Of a stretch of 64,000 bases of DNA, positions 35,821-46,324 are shown piece by piece. Origin of the DNA: Crocodylus rhombifer (lineage: Eukaryota > Chordata > Crocodylia > Crocodylidae); assembly GCA_038503035.1 (NCBI GenBank), contig JAVSML010000028.1, positions 379,464 through 443,463 on the forward strand, written 5' to 3'. The notes below the pieces were generated by a model. That model made no database searches. It was given only the letters and a program-made list of their open reading frames with translations, and was not told the DNA's origin. The position numbers and the translations under genes are program-made. Positions within the stretch are counted from its first letter, which is position 1, and each line of letters opens with the position of its first letter.

Positions 35821-37025
35821 TGTAGCAGGGCAGTAGGGTGCCTGCTACTGAAGACAGGAAATGGCTTAGCTGCCAGTTAGCAAGGGAGCAGGTGTTAGCT
35901 ATTGGAGCTGAGTAGATCAGCTGATCGCCAGGGGGCAAGGCTTGGCCTTCATAAAGAAGGGAAGGCAGAGGCCAGAAACAGTTCCCCTCTGGCCACTGCA
36001 GGAGCAGGAGCTCTGCGGCAGAGAGCTGAGCAGCAAAGCTTATGCTGGCAGTTTGGCCGCTGCAATGATGCGAGGGGAGGGAGAGAACCCCTGAGAAAGG
36101 TATTGGAGAGAGCCAGCATAGTTTGTGGAGTTGTGATTATTAGACCGGAGGACCGGGCGAGGCTGTAGGGGTGGAGGAGGCCTCAGCAGGAGCTCCCCAG
36201 TAAGGTGGGGCAGTTCCTGGCACCGCAGAGGGTGCCACGTTGTGGGGTTGTCCTGACCCCAACCGATTGGGGCGACTTCGGGAAGAGTCAAGTAGAGGCA
36301 GAAGCCCAGTAGGGCACAGGCCCAGGAAGGTGGGTCTAAGCAGTGGGGGAGTCCTGCCCCCAGCCCAGCGTGGGCATTACCGGGACAGGCCCCAACTGGG
36401 AGTCCCAACTGGGAAGAGCCCCACTGGGGCGTAGGCCCAAGTTGGGCATAGGAGGCCCAAGGGCGGGCAGCGAGTGCAAGAGGTGCGAGCAAGGGCCCCA
36501 GTGGGGGCATAGAAGGCCCGAGTGCGGGTGATGAGTGCAAGAGGCGGTATTACAGGCCTGAGTGCGGGCACGGAGCTCGAGAGGCGTGACCACAGGCTCA
36601 AGTGTGGGCATAGAGACTGCGGGGAGTGCGGGGCGCAGGCCAGCAGGCGAGTGGCCGTGGAATATAAGGGAGGCAGGCCCGAGTGGGGTGCTGCCTGTGA
36701 CATACAAAGCCCCGAGAGGGGAGTAAGCCTCTTGAGAAGTCCGGGCTGGGCAAGAAGGGGCACAATCAGAGAGAGAGCCGCCCCGGGGGGGGGCGCGTGT
36801 ATTGAGTTGGCCCCGGGAGAAGACCAGCACCGGGACCCAGAGAAAATCCCGGCATAGTAAGATCGGCCCTGTGCCAAGAAGGGTAGGAAGGCAGCCTCCT
36901 TCATTGAACTAACAAGATCAAAGACGTGGCGGGCGAGACGGAGGATGTGTTAAAGACCCAGACTTGGCACCGTAGACAAGGACACTAGGGGAGGTCACGG
37001 CACCCCTAGGGGCCGTCCTGCCACA
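35821..37025 (+). mobile_element. solo LTR-like element (1205 bp) with internal minisatellite
   Basis: It starts TGTAGCAGG and ends CCTGCCACA, giving TG...CA with a 9-bp inverted repeat carrying one mismatch. Perfect CCTCA copies flank it (35816-35820 and 37026-37030), a 5-bp target duplication as produced by Ty3/Gypsy and many retroviral integrases. Composition is strongly GC-rich with many CpGs, unlike its AT-rich surroundings. A 40-bp tandem repeat lies inside (36454-36635). No gag, pol or other internal retroelement sequence adjoins it, so a solo LTR is the simplest reading; a TRIM-like or other TG..CA element is possible. Strand is given by convention only. Frames of 160-175 codons inside it are Pro/Gly/Arg-rich shadows of the GC-rich repeats. 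Confidence 0.75.
36454..36635 (+). repeat. 40-bp minisatellite in the LTR-like element
   Basis: Units starting GGCCCAAGGGCGGGCAG (36454), GGCCCGAGTGCGGGTGATG (36515), GGCCTGAGTGCGGGCACG (36555) and GGCTCAAGTGTGGGCATAG (36595) are spaced by exactly 40 bp from 36515 on. A partial unit with a 21-bp interruption lies between 36494 and 36514. The copies differ at several positions, so the array is not very recent. Confidence 0.8.
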
Positions 37026-37030
37026 CCTCA

Positions 37031-38022
37031 TTACTATTCTATGGAACACTATCAGTAATTTCCACAAGAATTTCAAATGGAAGTTTCCAGGAAAAACTAA
37101 CAAGAAACATTACTTTTGGCTTACTTCTACTGAATTAAAAATGCAGAAGGACTGCCTTCACACTGCTAAGAATATTGATACTGCTCAGGGTCCTTCGTTT
37201 AGGCTGGAGTGAAAAAAGGAAAAGAAAGCATGTGTTGCTCCTCTCTAATTCCCCAATTTATTTCTATCTCCTTGAGACTGGATTGGAACTTACTTTCATT
37301 CGGTTTAGGTAGGTCTCTTTTGCATTCCATCATCTGTTTGTTTTATTCCTTGTTGCTGACAGTCAAACACTTGGACATCCTAAGCAGTTCTGCTACTTTC
37401 CTCCTCTCTTTCATAGGTGGTTGTTGTCTCTGATCATGGGCAACCCCCAAGCACTGGACAAGGACCCTTTTTCCTCCAATTTTTTAGCAGTGGACCTAAA
37501 ATGAGGTGTTGTCTCTGTCTCTTCTCTTGTGTTTTCTTTTATGTTTCCTGATAGCAATTAAAAGACTAATTGGGTGAGGCTTACTGTTTTGCTTTTTATA
37601 AATGACTGCTTTTCCTGTGAAATGGACATCAGTAATATATGAATTCTGTGAGCTGAGTCTGAGGACAGTCCAGACTGAGATTTGGCACCTCTCTGTACAA
37701 AGCAGTGGTGCCTCCTGGCACTTATTTTCAAGTCCCTATGTGAGAGAGACTTGGAACTGACAGTGGAAGAGGCAAGGATATAGTGTATTCAGTCTATTAG
37801 GTTTTCCATGTTTGATGCCAAATTTATGTTTAAAGCAGTCCAATTTTTCATTCAGAGATTCAAACACTTTGTCAGACTCTGCTTTTATAAAAAGGATTGG
37901 TGCCAAGGCCCAAAATTTGTTTAAAGGCATGAAACTTTGTGCAGGGAGGATTTAGGGGAGACCTTCCTGAAGTCCCTTAAAGTTACGTTGCCTCTCTGTT
38001 GATAACTAATGATTACTGGGTA
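37031..38022. other. no recognisable feature
   Basis: AT-rich flank of the LTR-like element; nothing assignable. Confidence 0.5.
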
Positions 38023-38486
38023 CGTCTACAAATAAAATGTTGCTACATGGGTTTATTCCAGAGTAATTTATTCTGGAGTAAACCCACCCCAGGGAGGCAG
38101 CTACACATTTGGGAGCAGATATTCTCCCACCGTGCTCTGCCCCACTGCAGCAGCCAGGACAAGTTCCAGGCTTCCCCTGGGTACTAGGCTAGGGGCTGGT
38201 AGGGTGCAGGGGGCCAGGAGATTGCCCCTTGCCCCCAGGAGCTGCTGGCTGCTGGGGAGGGCTTCAGTGGCAGAGCCCAGGCTGGGACAATGTCCCCCTG
38301 CCCTAGCAGTTCCTGTCCCTGGCTCCCTGACTGAGGGCAGCGGGCTTGAAAAGAGCTGCAGGGGACATTCTCTCCACTCAGCCTTCACCACCAGAGCCTT
38401 TCCCAGAGCAGTGAGCTGACAGGGGCAGGGAGCAATCTCCCGCCCCTGCTACCCAGCTGACCATTAGCAAATTTGCTCCCAGTTGG
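38023..38486. repeat. DNA-transposon-like block with GC-rich centre
   Basis: It starts near TACGTCTACAAATAAAATG, contains the palindrome-like TTTATTCCAGAGTAATTTAT and TCTGGAGTAAA, and has a GC-rich centre at 38140-38440. It may pair with the CATCTACATG at 38489 as the other end, which would make the block and its neighbour one element. Antisense frames here are not genes. Confidence 0.45.
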
Positions 38487-38622
38487 CCATCTACATGTGC
38501 CATACTGCACAGTAACTACTCAACAGTTAATTTCCTACCTGCCACCTGCAAATGCAGGTAGCAAATTAAGTGCCAAATAGAGCAAATTACTCTGCAGTAA
38601 GGGTCTGTGTGTGTAGACAGTG
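38487..38622. mobile_element. palindromic MITE with TCTACA ends
   Basis: The left arm CCATCTACATGTGCCATACT, GCACAGTAACTACTC and the right arm, read inward, GTCTACACACACAGACCC, TTACTGCAGAGTAATTTG, are imperfect inverted repeats meeting at a short palindrome (CTACCTGCCACCTGCAAATG). It is related to the MITE at 33014-33269. Immediately to the right, GTAGACAGTGATGCTTACTG begins a further similar end, so copies are joined or nested. Confidence 0.6.
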
Positions 38623-38796
38623 ATGCTTACTGCACAGTAATTTGCTCTAGTGCACAGTACTTTGCATTCCAGCCTGCAGAGGGCTGCTTGGGGCTGCCAG
38701 AAATAGGACACAGGGGGTGCCATGTGCTCGTGCATGCCTGCACACATGCACATGGCTGGAGATATTGCCAGGCAGCACAGAGAGCAGCTCCCTGTA

Positions 38797-39240
38797 GGTA
38801 AGTCTATGAAGGAGTGGGGGCATATTGGGGAAGGCAGATTGAGGACCTCATGGTGAGGGAGGGAGTGAGGCAGGGGCAGAGGCTGGGGGGTGCTACCCAG
38901 CCAGGCTGGTGCATGGGGTCTGGAGCCAGGGCAGGAAGTGGGATGAAACCATGGGCAGCTTGTTGTGGAGGGAGGGGGAGGGAGTTCCCCATTGCTGTGT
39001 GCACTCCAAGGGGGGCATGTGCCTCCCAGATTTGTGTGCAGGGCAGGGGTGGATGTGGGTTGCCCATAGCGGACATGGGGCTCCCCACCCTGCTGACCTG
39101 AGGGAGCCCCATGCTGGCCATGCCACCATGGCATGGTACCCCCTACCTGCCTGGCAGCAGAGGGGCAGCTGCAGTGTGGAGTTCTGCCCCTCACTGCTGC
39201 CAGCCAGGCAGGGGGTGCACAGATGGTGCAGGGCTCTTGT
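38797..39240 (+). repeat. GC-rich module G, copy 1
   Basis: It begins at a splice-donor-like GGTAAGT (38797-38803) and continues GGGGAAGGCAGATTGAGG, CATGGTGAGGGAGGGAG, ATGTGCCTCCCAGATTTGTG, GTGCAGGGCAGGGGTGG. The same order of motifs recurs at 46325-46622 and, as two inverted copies, inside the family B element at 62445-63092. A perfect 12-bp stem CATGGGGCTCCC / GGGAGCCCCATG sits at 39074-39085 and 39102-39113. The longest frames of the window (239 codons antisense, 166 sense) lie here but are low-complexity and overlap in several phases; I regard them as chance frames in GC-rich repeat DNA. Confidence 0.65.
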
Positions 39241-39800
39241 GGGAAAGTTAGCATTGCAGGGTGCCCAAAGCCTACTGCAGACAGTCCGCATCCACCTCTG
39301 CTCAGCTCAGCTCAGTGCAACTCTGGCCATGCTGCTGGCAGAGGGTGGGGAGGAGATGTGGGCATGTATCCTGCCCTTCCATTTGGAAAAGGTGGTCACC
39401 CTGCTCTGAGCCCCCCGTCACCGCCTCCTCCCCAAGGCCTGTGTCTCCCCCAGCCCCTCTGCCTCTTACATTTGCTATGTCTTTGGCCCTGCTCCAGCCT
39501 GGAGCATTAAGTGTGCCCTGGGCCCAGGCTGGCAGCAGTGGCAGAAGGGGTATGGAAGCTCAGGACCAACTCCTGGGCCTGGCTGGAACTGTAGAATGGT
39601 TGGCCTGGCCTCAGCTGTTACTGCTGGTGCTGTGGCAGCAACATGAATTCCCCACTCCCACTTGCTGCTGTTATAACCACAGCATAGAACTGCTGCTGTT
39701 GCAGTACCCACACCCCCTCTACATTGATACTTGGGGCTAGTGCTCTGCTTTCCCACCCTGAGTTACACTGCTGGTCTGAATAACTAGTGGGAGCTTTGTA
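39241..39800. other. GC-rich continuation of the repeat cluster
   Basis: Sequence remains GC-rich with CAGCTCAGCTCAGTG, CCAGGCTGGCAGCAG and TGCTGCTG motifs up to about 39760 and then returns to AT-rich. It is probably the remainder of the element carrying module G. The right terminus is not identified. Confidence 0.45.
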
Positions 39801-41150
39801 ATGTGACCACTAAACTACTGTGCTGGTAATGCTTGTCTGGTGTTAATACCTGGGCACCCACATCATTCTCTGTGTCTCTTCCTGGTTAATATTTCTGTTT
39901 GAAAGGGCTTAAATTTAATTTTTGTTTAAGGAAGACGTAAAGGGAGAAGGAAGTCAAAAGGATATGAAATGCACTCTAATTTGCAGATTATGTAATTCCC
40001 TTTAGATGAGTTAATGTATTATAAACAAGGATAAGTTACTTTAAGCAGTTAAGGAAACACATTCTGGACTTTTTGGTGCTGGAATTGTAGAAACGATGAC
40101 TATTTATCTTCAAACCCCAATGTAGTGTTTATATAAAAAGCAAGACAAGATTAACACAGTTTCCTTTATAGCACAGAGCCGGCTGCTATAGCAGATATGT
40201 TAGGATTTTTTTTAATGCTACTTAAACATCATGAGAGGCTGCCTTTACATCTTAAAGCGTCCAAAATGCAAACCAGTGCTGCCCCATCTACAAATCTCTC
40301 TGCTCTGAAGAAGCAATTTCAATTGAGCATTTAGGGCCCTGTTTTTTTTTTTTTTTAAGTAGCTGTTTGGTTTTCATATCCTGTGAGGCAGCATAGCTCT
40401 GTGAAAGGCAGTTTGGAAAGGAGGAAGGGAATATTTAATTAAGCTGGGCCCATAGCACTTTAACTCTAATGAAATTGTATTAAACTTTAAAACACATTAA
40501 CATAATTAAATACATGTATGCCATAATACGGTTCTCCAAGTACTACTGTATGTGCTTTTGGGGATTTCAGTACTATATTTCACAGGGTGTCATTGCCAGC
40601 CATCATGCAACAGCTGAAGGTATGTCTTCTTGGCATTGCTTTTTTCATTATCAGTTACACAAGCTGATGCTTGGATATGCAACAAACTTTAGAACATCAG
40701 TGATTGGCATCATAGCAATAATTTTTGTGTGGGTGTGGGTGCGGGTGTCTGACAGCTTTAGCATTCTTATCTCACATAAAGGTGCAATGAGACTTCATTC
40801 ACATTAATTTGTGAAGTGCCTTGAGATCCTCCGGAGGAAAGCATCCTGGAAGGGAAAAGTGGTGTCCTACTGAAATATACCTGCTTGTATTAGAGCCACC
40901 AGAGGCAAATCCTACTGGTTCTGCTTGGAAATTTTCAAACCAGGCCAGTCTCTATTTGGTTTTCATGGAAGTACAAAACTGAAGACTAGGAAACGGTGTA
41001 CTGCATCCTGCATTCTTCTGGGCCCTGGGGTCTTATCACCCAAGAAAGCAGCAAATGGGAGCCAAGGTGTTGTGACCATTCATACTTCCTACATGAAAAG
41101 CATGGGGGTCCCAAATAGATTGTGACTAGGTAAAAGAGATCCCAGTTGTC
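39801..41150. other. AT-rich unassigned sequence
   Basis: A T run lies at 40342-40356. Segments 39900-40060 and 40430-40520 look non-repetitive and contain several TTAATTAAG/TAATTTG-like motifs, candidates for conserved non-coding DNA, without proof. No genes are recognised. Confidence 0.45.
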
Positions 41151-41169
41151 AAAAGGTTAAGAACCATTG
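41151..41169. mobile_element. orphan hAT-like terminus
   Basis: GTCAAAAGGTTAAGAACCATTG just before 41170 matches the inverted form of the CAGTGGTTCTTAACC-type hAT end. The partner end was not found within 300 bp upstream, so this is a truncated or heavily decayed MITE. Confidence 0.4.
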
Positions 41170-41877
41170 CCAATGGACCACATGGACCCTCATATTTACC
41201 TATAGCATCTCTTCAGGTGCCTGGCAGTCTACATTCTTCCCACTAGCTTAGAGCTCTGGAGATCAACCTCTGTTCCCCCAGCTGCTTCCCAAGTTTCCAA
41301 TGTGTACAGCATTCTGCCCTCAATCTATAAAGTGGAGATTTGAAAGAAGCATTTTAAAACATTTGGAACTGACCGTGATTTTTAAGGGCTCGCCTGCTAT
41401 ATAAACCTTTCACAAATCCCTGGCGCTAACATATGCTCCTTAGCAGGATAAGTCTGTCATTATACATAACTGATGAAAACCAGAAACAAAACTAAGCAGT
41501 GTTTTAAACTGTTGAAAGCAAAAAATGACAGGAAAAGAGAAACAAAACCAAATTAGGAAGAGAACCTGGGGAATAGAAAATTTAACTGACCTATGCCTGG
41601 GCTGTATATCAGCAAAGATGCAGTGTGAGCAAATAGTATCACACTTTAGGAGGTGAAGTGAAATTATTGCTGTGAAATCCAATGTGTGAAACTTGTTTCC
41701 CTGAGTCAAATTCCACTTAGCATGTAAATCCCAAAAAAGGGATTCCAGATCTGTTTATAGAGGTCTAACCTGATGTGCTCCTTTTCTTTTTTTTTAAAAA
41801 TCCTTATCACCATAGTACTTGTAAAGATAGGTTTATTATCGTGTTGTTATCTCCAATAAGGAACTATGTTTGATACT
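41170..41877. other. no recognisable feature
   Basis: AT-rich unassigned sequence. Confidence 0.5.
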
Positions 41878-41975
41878 TGTGTAGTCCTTGACAAGCATTG
41901 CTTCATTTCATAAATTAGTGCCATCCCCATTTTGCATACTATGAAACGGAAGAAAGGCCTGAACCTAGTCCTGCA
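41878..41975 (-). mobile_element. MIR SINE fragment
   Basis: GCATTGCTTCATTTCATAAA followed by CCATCCCCATTTTGCATAC and TATGAAACGGAAGAAAGGCC follows the inverted MIR tail and core. It is heavily diverged. Confidence 0.55.
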
Positions 41976-42925
41976 ACTTAGCAAAGGGGGCCTTATGCTG
42001 TTTGAAAATGTACAGAGGGACCGTTAAACAACAAACAACAAAGATGGGGAGCTCATGTGATAGATGGGGTGTATACTTAAGAAGGCTACAGAGGGAGTTC
42101 TTTAGAGCCACTTATGTTATCATTAATATAGTCCCTGGCCTAATTTCATCCAAGTCAAGCCAGCAGATCAGCAAAGTAGATTAGGTGTTCCCCATTACTC
42201 AATAGCTGTATGTAAATATGCTATATCAATTTTTCTCAAAACGGTGCTGAACTTGCCCAGCACAGTCATCAGGTACTCATTTCAGAGGTGCTTTCAAAGC
42301 ACCAGTGGCTTCAGTTGAAATCAAATGATCAGTGTTTCTGAATATCAGGCTGGATGTATCCCAAATCTAGGCCTTATCCAGACAGCATGGAAAGGAAGTG
42401 ACAGAGGAGAAGGAATAAAGCTTGGGAGTCCTCTCTCCCAATTTCTTTCTCTAAGTACTAGACCGTATTTGTAGCATGTATAGTGAGCATGCTCTTAGAT
42501 CTTTATTATGCTATAATGGGGGGGTGCTGTTTGGAGTTACCTCTTGTTTTATGCTGCCAATGTCTCTCTGAGGAGCCATTTCTTTTCCTACTACATCATA
42601 AAACTGTGTGGTACACATAGACACAAGTTGATTTAAGAGGAGCAGTGTTTGAATACAATGCAAGAATGAGTTTACCTCCACCAGGAGTTATTACCTTGCC
42701 CCCTGGCCCTCCACAGAATAGCCTGACTCTGCTCTTTGTAATTCCCATGTTGTGTTTATGTGGGGGACAGTCGTGCTTTTGTAGGAAACATGGGGCAAAA
42801 TACAAACTGGCTTCTTGGGAGCATCCAGCTTTTTGACATACTTAAAAATTAGGTGCCTGGATGCAGGAAAGAAACAAGATTCAATACCTTGTCCCCTTAT
42901 GTAGTCAAAAGGGCTAGTTAGATAG
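41976..42925. other. unassigned; small foldback-like repeat at about 42240-42360
   Basis: TTTCAGAGGTGCTTTCAAAG and the later GTTTCTGAATATCAGGC resemble pieces of an amniote repeat built on 'TTTTCAGAGGTGCTGAGCAC'. A G7 run is at about 42518-42524. No genes are seen. Confidence 0.4.
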
Positions 42926-43364
42926 TAGGGCTGTGTGAAATAGCATCATTCTGCTCCAACTTCTGTTTTGACGTTTCGATGGAACAGTGTTTCGTTTCGA
43001 GCTTTGTTTCGTAAGCACTGTTCCGTTTCGTCTCGTCAAAACTGTTTTGCTGTTTCGATGCTCCTTTGATGTTTTGCCAGTGCAGTGCCAGAAAGATCGG
43101 TGCTGCCACTGGCCCTCACCAGCAGCACCAGCCTCCTGTGATCTGGCAGGCAGATCGGGGGCCCGCACCCCTGGGAGGAGTCAGGCACAGCCCCTGCAGC
43201 CCTCCTGGGGGTGCGGGCGAGCCCCCAATCTGCCTGCCAGGTCATTTTGAGTGCCCTTGTTTAGTTTTGAAGTTGTTTTGAAGGCTTTTGTTTTATTTCA
43301 ATTTCTTTGTTTCGAGCTCAAAAGCTTCAAAATGAAACACCAGGCAAAATTTTGCATAGCCCTA
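42926..43364. mobile_element. complete non-autonomous hAT-like element (439 bp)
   Basis: Left end TAGGGCTGTGTGAAATAG and right end, read inward, TAGGGCTATGCAAAATTT. Octamers TTAGATAG (42918-42925) and TTAGGTAG (43365-43372) match at seven of eight positions and fit the hAT target pattern nTnnnnAn. The arms are full of GTTTCG/CGAAAC motifs, and the GC-rich centre holds a long hairpin (43145-43238). The terminus resembles that of family A (TAGG-CTGTGYGAA), so the two may use related transposases, but their subterminal and internal sequences differ. There is no transposase frame. Confidence 0.88.
43145..43238. repeat. long GC-rich hairpin inside the hAT-like element
   Basis: The arm at 43145-43178 (GGCAGGCAGATCGGGGGC, then CCGCACCCCTGGGAGG) is the imperfect reverse complement of 43201-43238 (CCTCCTGGGGGTGCGGG, then CCCCCAATCTGCCTGCC). 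Only a few mismatches and a 4-base length difference separate the arms; the loop is about 22 bases. A transcript would fold strongly. Confidence 0.85.
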
Positions 43365-43372
43365 TTAGGTAG

Positions 43373-44344
43373 CTCCGGAGGGTGGTGTTGAGGCGGAGTA
43401 AGTCAGTAGGAGAAGATGAGCATAGGAGTGTGTCTGAACATGTGTCTCTACAGCTTGGATGCCTGCCTGGCAGCTGCACATTAGGTGCTTTTATCTACTG
43501 GGAGTGCAGAGGCCTAGAGCAGGTGCCTAGAAGAGCAAAGTTTACTTCTGTTATGGTAGAAGGGACTGAAGGTGATGTCTACTTTTAATGGGGAGAATGG
43601 CACTCAAGGAGGGTGTGGGGCTAATTTGTGGCATGTCTGCTGAAAAGGTTGCCCCCCTGCTTTAATGGATCACCTTTGCAATCCAATGTAAGTGAAGCAA
43701 TGTGGCATACTCCTGAAGACTGATTAGTGCTGGCCTGTGTACAGTTGTGCATGTCTGCCATGCTGGTGTTTGATCCAGTACCTGCTAGCCAGCTGTGTGG
43801 GAGAGAGAGATGACCCACTGTTGTTGTGACTGTACAGAGTCAGGAGTCTCCTGGCACTGATAAGCCATTGCCTCTACAGTGAGCTTGGTGCAGAGCCACA
43901 GTCACTACTGTAACTTTCTGCCTTTGATTTTGAGCCATCATTACCATTCTCTCCTTTCTTGCTTCTGAGTCCTCTAGGGAGGAAACTGTTTGGCCTGAAT
44001 TAAATGGGCACAGGTGACATCACCTGTTAGCAAGTTTTCTATTTAATGTAAACTCTCTAAAAGGTTTTTTTGTGCTTGCCTTTGAACAGTCTGCTTATCA
44101 TAGGACAAAGGGATGCCTTAAGTGCCAGGGTCCTATGCGTTCTTCAAGTTGTCAGCCACAAGCTTGCCATAATATTTGAGCTACTTTCCAAGCAGTGTCT
44201 GAGCACAGAAGTGCCTAGGTAATTTTCAACCAGGACATGACATGCAGGTATTTTATATGGTATTCACATGCTTGTATACTGACACCATCTGTCCCACAAA
44301 GGCTAGCATTTGACAAGCATTAATGAATTTAGCTGGACAATGGC
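43373..44344. other. no recognisable feature
   Basis: Unassigned sequence; short frames only. Confidence 0.5.
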
Positions 44345-44417
44345 TCCTGCAATCTTATTATTTTTTCCCATTTCACAGATGAGGAAATGAAAGCATGAAG
44401 AGTTGGGAACTGGTGAC
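44345..44417 (-). mobile_element. MIR SINE core fragment
   Basis: CTTATTATTTTTTCCCATTT, CACAGATGAGGAAATGAAAG and GGAACTGGTGACTTAG follow the inverted MIR core ('CCCATTTTACAGATGAGGAAACTGAG'). It ends where the family E element begins, so that element may have inserted in or beside it. Confidence 0.75.
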
Positions 44418-44420
44418 TTA

Positions 44421-44795
44421 GGGCCTTGTTACATGGTAATTTTAGGTGGTTTCTGGAGCTCCTAACTGCTGGATTGGCTGCATGTTGACATCTTTTAAGT
44501 GGCTTGAAGCAGTCTTTATTCAATTTAAAATTACACCACTCTAGGGCAGGATTATCCCTATTCCACCTAATTTTCCTCCTGTTCCATTAAGGTACAGCCA
44601 CTTCTCACAGCTGTTCCACAAAGTGAAGTCCTCCAGCATCCCAGAATGCAGTGGGTGTGTGGGGATGCTGGGGCACCGCAGGGCTGGGCATGGCAGCTTG
44701 CCCCCGAGGGACATCAGGTAGAACACAGTCCTGAAATTTACTGCCACTCTGCTGCATTTTGGCAGTCTTAGCATCAGCACTTCATTAATCTAACA
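44421..44795 (+). mobile_element. family E PIF/Harbinger-like element, copy 1 (right end lost)
   Basis: It begins GGGCCTTGTTACATGGTAAT directly after TTA, the preferred 3-bp target of PIF/Harbinger elements. It continues TTTAGGTGGTTTCTGGAGCT, AAAGTGAAGTCCTCCAGCAT and CAGAATGCAGTGGG, parallel to 52218-52450. The right terminus cannot be found; similarity fades around the ACTTCATTAATCTAACAGGC stretch. Confidence 0.7.
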
Positions 44796-46320
44796 GGCTT
44801 TCCTACACACGCATAAGTAGTCTTCTTCCCTATAGTCTATAGGACTGAGACCAGATGGCTTCTGAAAGTATGTTTCTTCAGATGCAGACCCCAACCTCCA
44901 TCTTGTACTATTTTTCTGACTAATCTCCAAGATGCCAAAATAGAAACAAATCCTTAATCAAAATGTTACTTTGCAAAAAACATAATGGTAATCACACTCC
45001 TGAGGTAAACCTCAGCCCTATATTTTGATTTCTGTTGTATTGTAGGACTTCTTTTGGCTAGATGACTTCCTTTGATTTTTTTGGAAGTAAACTATTTGAA
45101 TTGGCTTCTCAAATTTTTCCAGTTTTCTTGATGTGCTTTGAGGAGTGAATGGCCCCAAGTTTGGGCCTTAATCAGCAAATCAGGAATCCTGATGTGTAGT
45201 AGCAATTATTAAATAGACAGGTCTCTCTGAGAGGTTCCCAAACTATTTACTGAAATGAACGTATTAAACAGGTGAAAGGATGTGTTTTGAGTATATTCCC
45301 TTTTAGGAAACTATTAAAAAATAAATAAAACTATCCCTAAATGAGTAACACGTGTTACAAATCTTCCCCATCAGGCGAGGGGTGCTGCTTAGAAACACCT
45401 TCACACTTTCTTCTATGATACCCCTAACTGCATGGGTAAAACACAAGCAAGCCCAATTATTGCTTCTTCCCTCAGTTACCGCCTTAAATCTAGCCTATCC
45501 TGTAAAACCATTGTACCTGCTAGGCAGGTGGAGAGATGTGGCTGTTACTCATTGAGCTCTTTGCTTCCTGATTTTTTTTTTTTCTTCTTTCATCCATGTT
45601 ACCACAGTTCTAATTTAATCTACCCTCTGTAGTTGTTTGTAAGATAGGTGGCAGTCTCCTTGGGGAAAGGATTCTCTCTCTAATATATGTTTGTACATTG
45701 CCTAATGCAGTACTGCTCCCAAGTCCTAACTGGAGTCCTTATGCTCTACCACAATAATGAAAGCAAAGAATATTGTAACTAATCAAGGCAGTTTTCTTTA
45801 GAAGAACTTCAAAGTTAATTGATTGTGAAACAAGGCTGAAATAATAGCTCATTGACAATCAATTAGCATCACAATAGGGAAGGTACAATGAGTAGATGGT
45901 AAAACAGGTGCTTTAAATGAGTGAATTTTCAAGAGGAAACTGTAAATGAGAGGAAAACTGTATAGCTGAGTCTGATTTTGCAATGGCAGAAAATGAATTT
46001 TGTTAGTCACAGGCTGCAGGGGAGTCTAACAAAAATATGAAATAAAGTATAGTTCAGTAGTGAAAGCTTGTGTTATTTACATAAGTGAAGTGTTTTGCTC
46101 ACCCCATCCCCTGGTTATAGAACTCCCAAAACTGTTTAACTACCAGTTTTGAATAGTTTGCATACATAGTACAAGTACCAAAATTATTCTTTTTTTAACA
46201 AATAACTCTACGTTCACTGAAGAAAAGAAGGAAAAATGATATTTTTATAGTCTACATAACTTCTTAGATGCATGTTGTGTAGAGTGAGTGGTTTGAGGGA
46301 TGAAATCTTACTGAAAGTCA
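44796..46320. other. AT-rich sequence, possible conserved non-coding DNA
   Basis: No gene or repeat is recognised. Around 45790-45890 the segment holds several homeodomain-type cores (TTAATTGATTGTG, GACAATCAATTAGCAT) in otherwise unique-looking sequence, which is suggestive of an enhancer but unproven. Confidence 0.4.
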
Positions 46321-46324
46321 GTGC

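Noticed and set aside
36454..36635. CRISPR-like array
   Set aside because: The 40-bp units are contiguous tandem copies without unique spacers, in a vertebrate genome; it is a minisatellite.
36040..36904. Frames of 160-175 codons in the LTR-like element
   Set aside because: They are translations of the GC-rich minisatellite and its flanks in several phases; no retroelement protein motif is present.
38535..39254. 239-codon antisense open frame, the longest in the window
   Set aside because: It lies in GC-rich repeat module DNA, is Pro/Ser/His/Cys-rich, overlaps long frames in other phases on both strands, and shows no domain. Related modules elsewhere do not keep the frame.
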